A stretch of 6,956 nucleotides of DNA from PALSA-660 sp036508075 (GTDB lineage: Bacteria; Actinomycetota; Coriobacteriia; Anaerosomatales; PALSA-660), in the NCBI GenBank assembly GCA_036508075.1, contig DATCIA010000086.1, positions 1-6,956 of the forward strand, in the 5' to 3' direction. A program made the translations under genes and the position numbers. The notes under the pieces are model-generated. The model ran no database searches and was not told the origin of the DNA. It saw nothing but the letters and a program-made list of their open reading frames with translations. Positions 5,822 through 6,956 of this stretch are shown piece by piece; the first letter of the stretch is position 1, and the number at the start of each line of letters is the position of its first letter.

Positions 5822-6097
5822 GTGAGCACCAACGACCCTCATCTCGAGGCCCGGATGGAACTCGAGTCACGCTCGACCGGGCAGCACGAGTCCCCGCCGT
5901 CCGGGTTCGCCCTGAAGCAGGCGTGGGTGCTGGGGGCAGGTCTCCTCGTGCTGATGATGATCGCGCTCCGAGCGGTCTCGATGCCGCTCTTCTGGATGGT
6001 GTTGGCCGCGCTGCCCGCCATCGGCGCGGCTCTGATCATGAACCGCAGGGACCCGAAGCCGCCCAAGGACATGAACGACGACCGAGGCGGCGTCTGA
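5822..6097 (+). CDS. Small membrane protein, unknown function (91 aa)
   Basis: I do not recognise this 91-residue protein. It has a hydrophilic, acidic N-terminal part (1-31: STNDPHLEARMELESRSTG and onward). Two membrane helices follow (about 34-50 and 53-73, separated by the short turn RAVSM), and then a charged tail, NRRDPKPPKDMNDDRGG. The hairpin would put both ends on the same side, probably the cytoplasm given the NRR following helix two. GTG 5822 has an excellent AAGGAGGAG at 5809-5817 with about 6 bases between GGAGG and the start. The gene follows the previous small membrane gene by 29 bases, and the two may act together; nothing in the sequence gives the function. It converges on the response regulator gene with 59 bases between stops. 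Confidence 0.75.
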   Translation: MSTNDPHLEARMELESRSTGQHESPPSGFALKQAWVLGAGLLVLMMIALRAVSMPLFWMVLAALPAIGAALIMNRRDPKPPKDMNDDRGGV

Positions 6098-6131
6098 GGC
6101 GGAACATGTGGGTGGAATGGCCGCGTGACCG

Positions 6132-6150
6132 CCGGGCCGACAGTGCCCGG
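6132..6150. terminator. Hairpin between convergent genes (possible terminator)
   Basis: CCGGGC (6132-6137) and GCCCGG (6145-6150) form a perfect 6-bp stem with a 7-base loop. It lies between the stop of the small membrane gene (6097) and the stop of the response regulator (6157). It has no T tract on either strand, so it is not a classical intrinsic terminator. Confidence 0.4.
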
Positions 6151-6156
6151 GTGTGC

Positions 6157-6897
6157 CTAGATCCCGACGATCTCTCTGAACGAGTGGATCTCGCGCCGCG
6201 CGACGGGGATGTGCGTCTCGTCGCGGTCGGTGACGACCACGGCGTAGCCACCCTCGACCCGCAGGATCTCCTTGATGCAGTTGAGGTTCACGATGTAGCT
6301 GCGATGGATGCGGTGGAAGTTCTCCCGCAGCAGGCGCTTCTCGATCTCCCCGAGCGTCTGGTCGACGAGGAACTGGTTCTCGTAGGTGTGCACGTAGGTC
6401 GACTTGTTCTTCGCCGAGATGAAGACGATGTCGTCGATCGACAGCAACACGGTGCGGCCGCCCTTGCGGACCGGGATCTTGCGGAACTCGCCCTCGCCGC
6501 CGGTCGCGTCGGTGCCATGGATCCGCGTCGTGATGAGCGAGCGCACGCGCGCAGACAGTTCCAAGATGTTGAACGGCTTGGTGACGTACTGCTGGACGCC
6601 CTGCTTGAACGCGAGGATCTTGGCGAGGTCCTGGGTCTTGGCGGTGAGCATTATGACCGGGATGTCGGCTGTCGCCGCGTTGTTCCGGATCTCCATCAGC
6701 GCCATCCAGCCGTCGACGCGCGGCATCATGATGTCGAGGAGGATGACGTCCACGGCGTTGTGGGCCAGCACGTCGATCGCCTCGCCGCCGTCTCCGGCGC
6801 TCAGCATGTGCATGCCGTCGGACTCGAGGCCGAACCGGATCATGTCCACGATCGACGGGTCGTCGTCTACGACCAAGACGGTCGGATTGGCTTCCAT
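6157..6897 (-). CDS. LytTR-family response regulator (receiver plus LytTR DNA-binding domain)
   Basis: A 246-residue transcription regulator of a two-component system. Residues 5-122 are a CheY-like receiver: acidic pair D11-D12, phospho-acceptor D55 in VILLDIMMP, T85 in MLTAK and K107 in VTKPF, all intact. A linker (about 123-138) leads to a LytTR domain (139-246) with SIDDIVFISAKNKSTYVHT (153-171), ENFHRIHRSYIVNLNCI (192-208) and HIPVARREI (229-237), the family's DNA-contacting signatures. The start is taken at ATG 6897 because GGAGG (6903-6907) lies 5 bases upstream; an ATG at 6909 has no ribosome site. The target genes are unknown; the family often controls cell-surface, toxin or membrane functions. 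No histidine kinase is in the window, so a partner may lie beyond the right edge or elsewhere. The gene is transcribed alone here, convergent with the small membrane genes. Confidence 0.93.
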   Translation of the reverse strand: MEANPTVLVVDDDPSIVDMIRFGLESDGMHMLSAGDGGEAIDVLAHNAVDVILLDIMMPRVDGWMALMEIRNNAATADIPVIMLTAKTQDLAKILAFKQGVQQYVTKPFNILELSARVRSLITTRIHGTDATGGEGEFRKIPVRKGGRTVLLSIDDIVFISAKNKSTYVHTYENQFLVDQTLGEIEKRLLRENFHRIHRSYIVNLNCIKEILRVEGGYAVVVTDRDETHIPVARREIHSFREIVGI

Positions 6898-6902
6898 CTC
6901 GT

Positions 6903-6907
6903 CCTCC
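6903..6907 (-). promoter_or_regulatory. Shine-Dalgarno that decides the response regulator start
   Basis: GGAGG, 5 bases upstream of the ATG at 6897. It falls inside the codons that would follow the alternative ATG at 6909, so it favours the shorter protein. Confidence 0.75.
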
Positions 6908-6942
6908 ATACGGCGGGCGGTGAGCGGATTACCGTTCGTCGG

Positions 6943-6948
6943 ATTATA
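6943..6948 (-). promoter_or_regulatory. Consensus -10 box of the response regulator promoter
   Basis: A perfect TATAAT on the minus strand. It would start transcription near 6936 and give a leader of about 39 bases to the ATG at 6897. The -35 box would lie at about 6966-6971, beyond the right edge, so it cannot be checked here. Confidence 0.65.
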
Positions 6949-6956
6949 CCGCAGGG

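Overview
The window is GC-rich, compact, bacterial, chromosome-like DNA. GC content, heavy use of GTG starts, a DUF951 gene and a V/A-type ATPase operon together suggest an anaerobic high-GC Gram-positive, perhaps Coriobacteriia or a related deep actinobacterial lineage. This assignment is inference from gene content; the window has no rRNA or marker gene to confirm it. No mobile element, CRISPR array, tRNA or rRNA was seen.

Left half, minus strand (3586 to 1): the promoter-proximal part of a rotary V/A-type ATPase operon, in the order subunit H/G (peripheral stalk), I (membrane stator a-type), K (proteolipid ring), E (peripheral stalk, its last codons cut by the left edge). This matches the order of the first four genes of known bacterial operons such as Enterococcus hirae ntpFIKE. 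Genes C, F, A, B and D would be expected beyond the left edge. Junctions are 2 to 6 bases and the Shine-Dalgarno sequences of I and K lie in or at the end of the preceding gene, so translation is probably coupled. The K subunit keeps all the side chains known to bind sodium in E. hirae NtpK.

Middle: divergent from the ATPase operon is a single-gene unit (3745-4644, plus) for a membrane-anchored M23-like protein that lacks the usual first zinc-binding His. It converges on a small DUF951 gene (4654-4875, minus). DUF951 is in turn divergent from a pyridoxamine-phosphate-oxidase-like flavoprotein (4978-5466, plus), with overlapping -10 elements on the two strands. Two small membrane-protein genes of unknown function follow (5535-5792 and 5822-6097), probably in the same transcription unit.

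Right end, minus strand (6897-6157): a CheY-like receiver plus LytTR DNA-binding response regulator with a perfect TATAAT -10 box close to the right edge. No partner kinase is in the window.

Overall these are mostly recognisable housekeeping genes. I found no strong case for an undescribed system. The observations most worth following are the predicted Na+ specificity of the proteolipid, the degenerate M23 site, the symmetric divergent promoter and the unassigned small membrane-protein pair.
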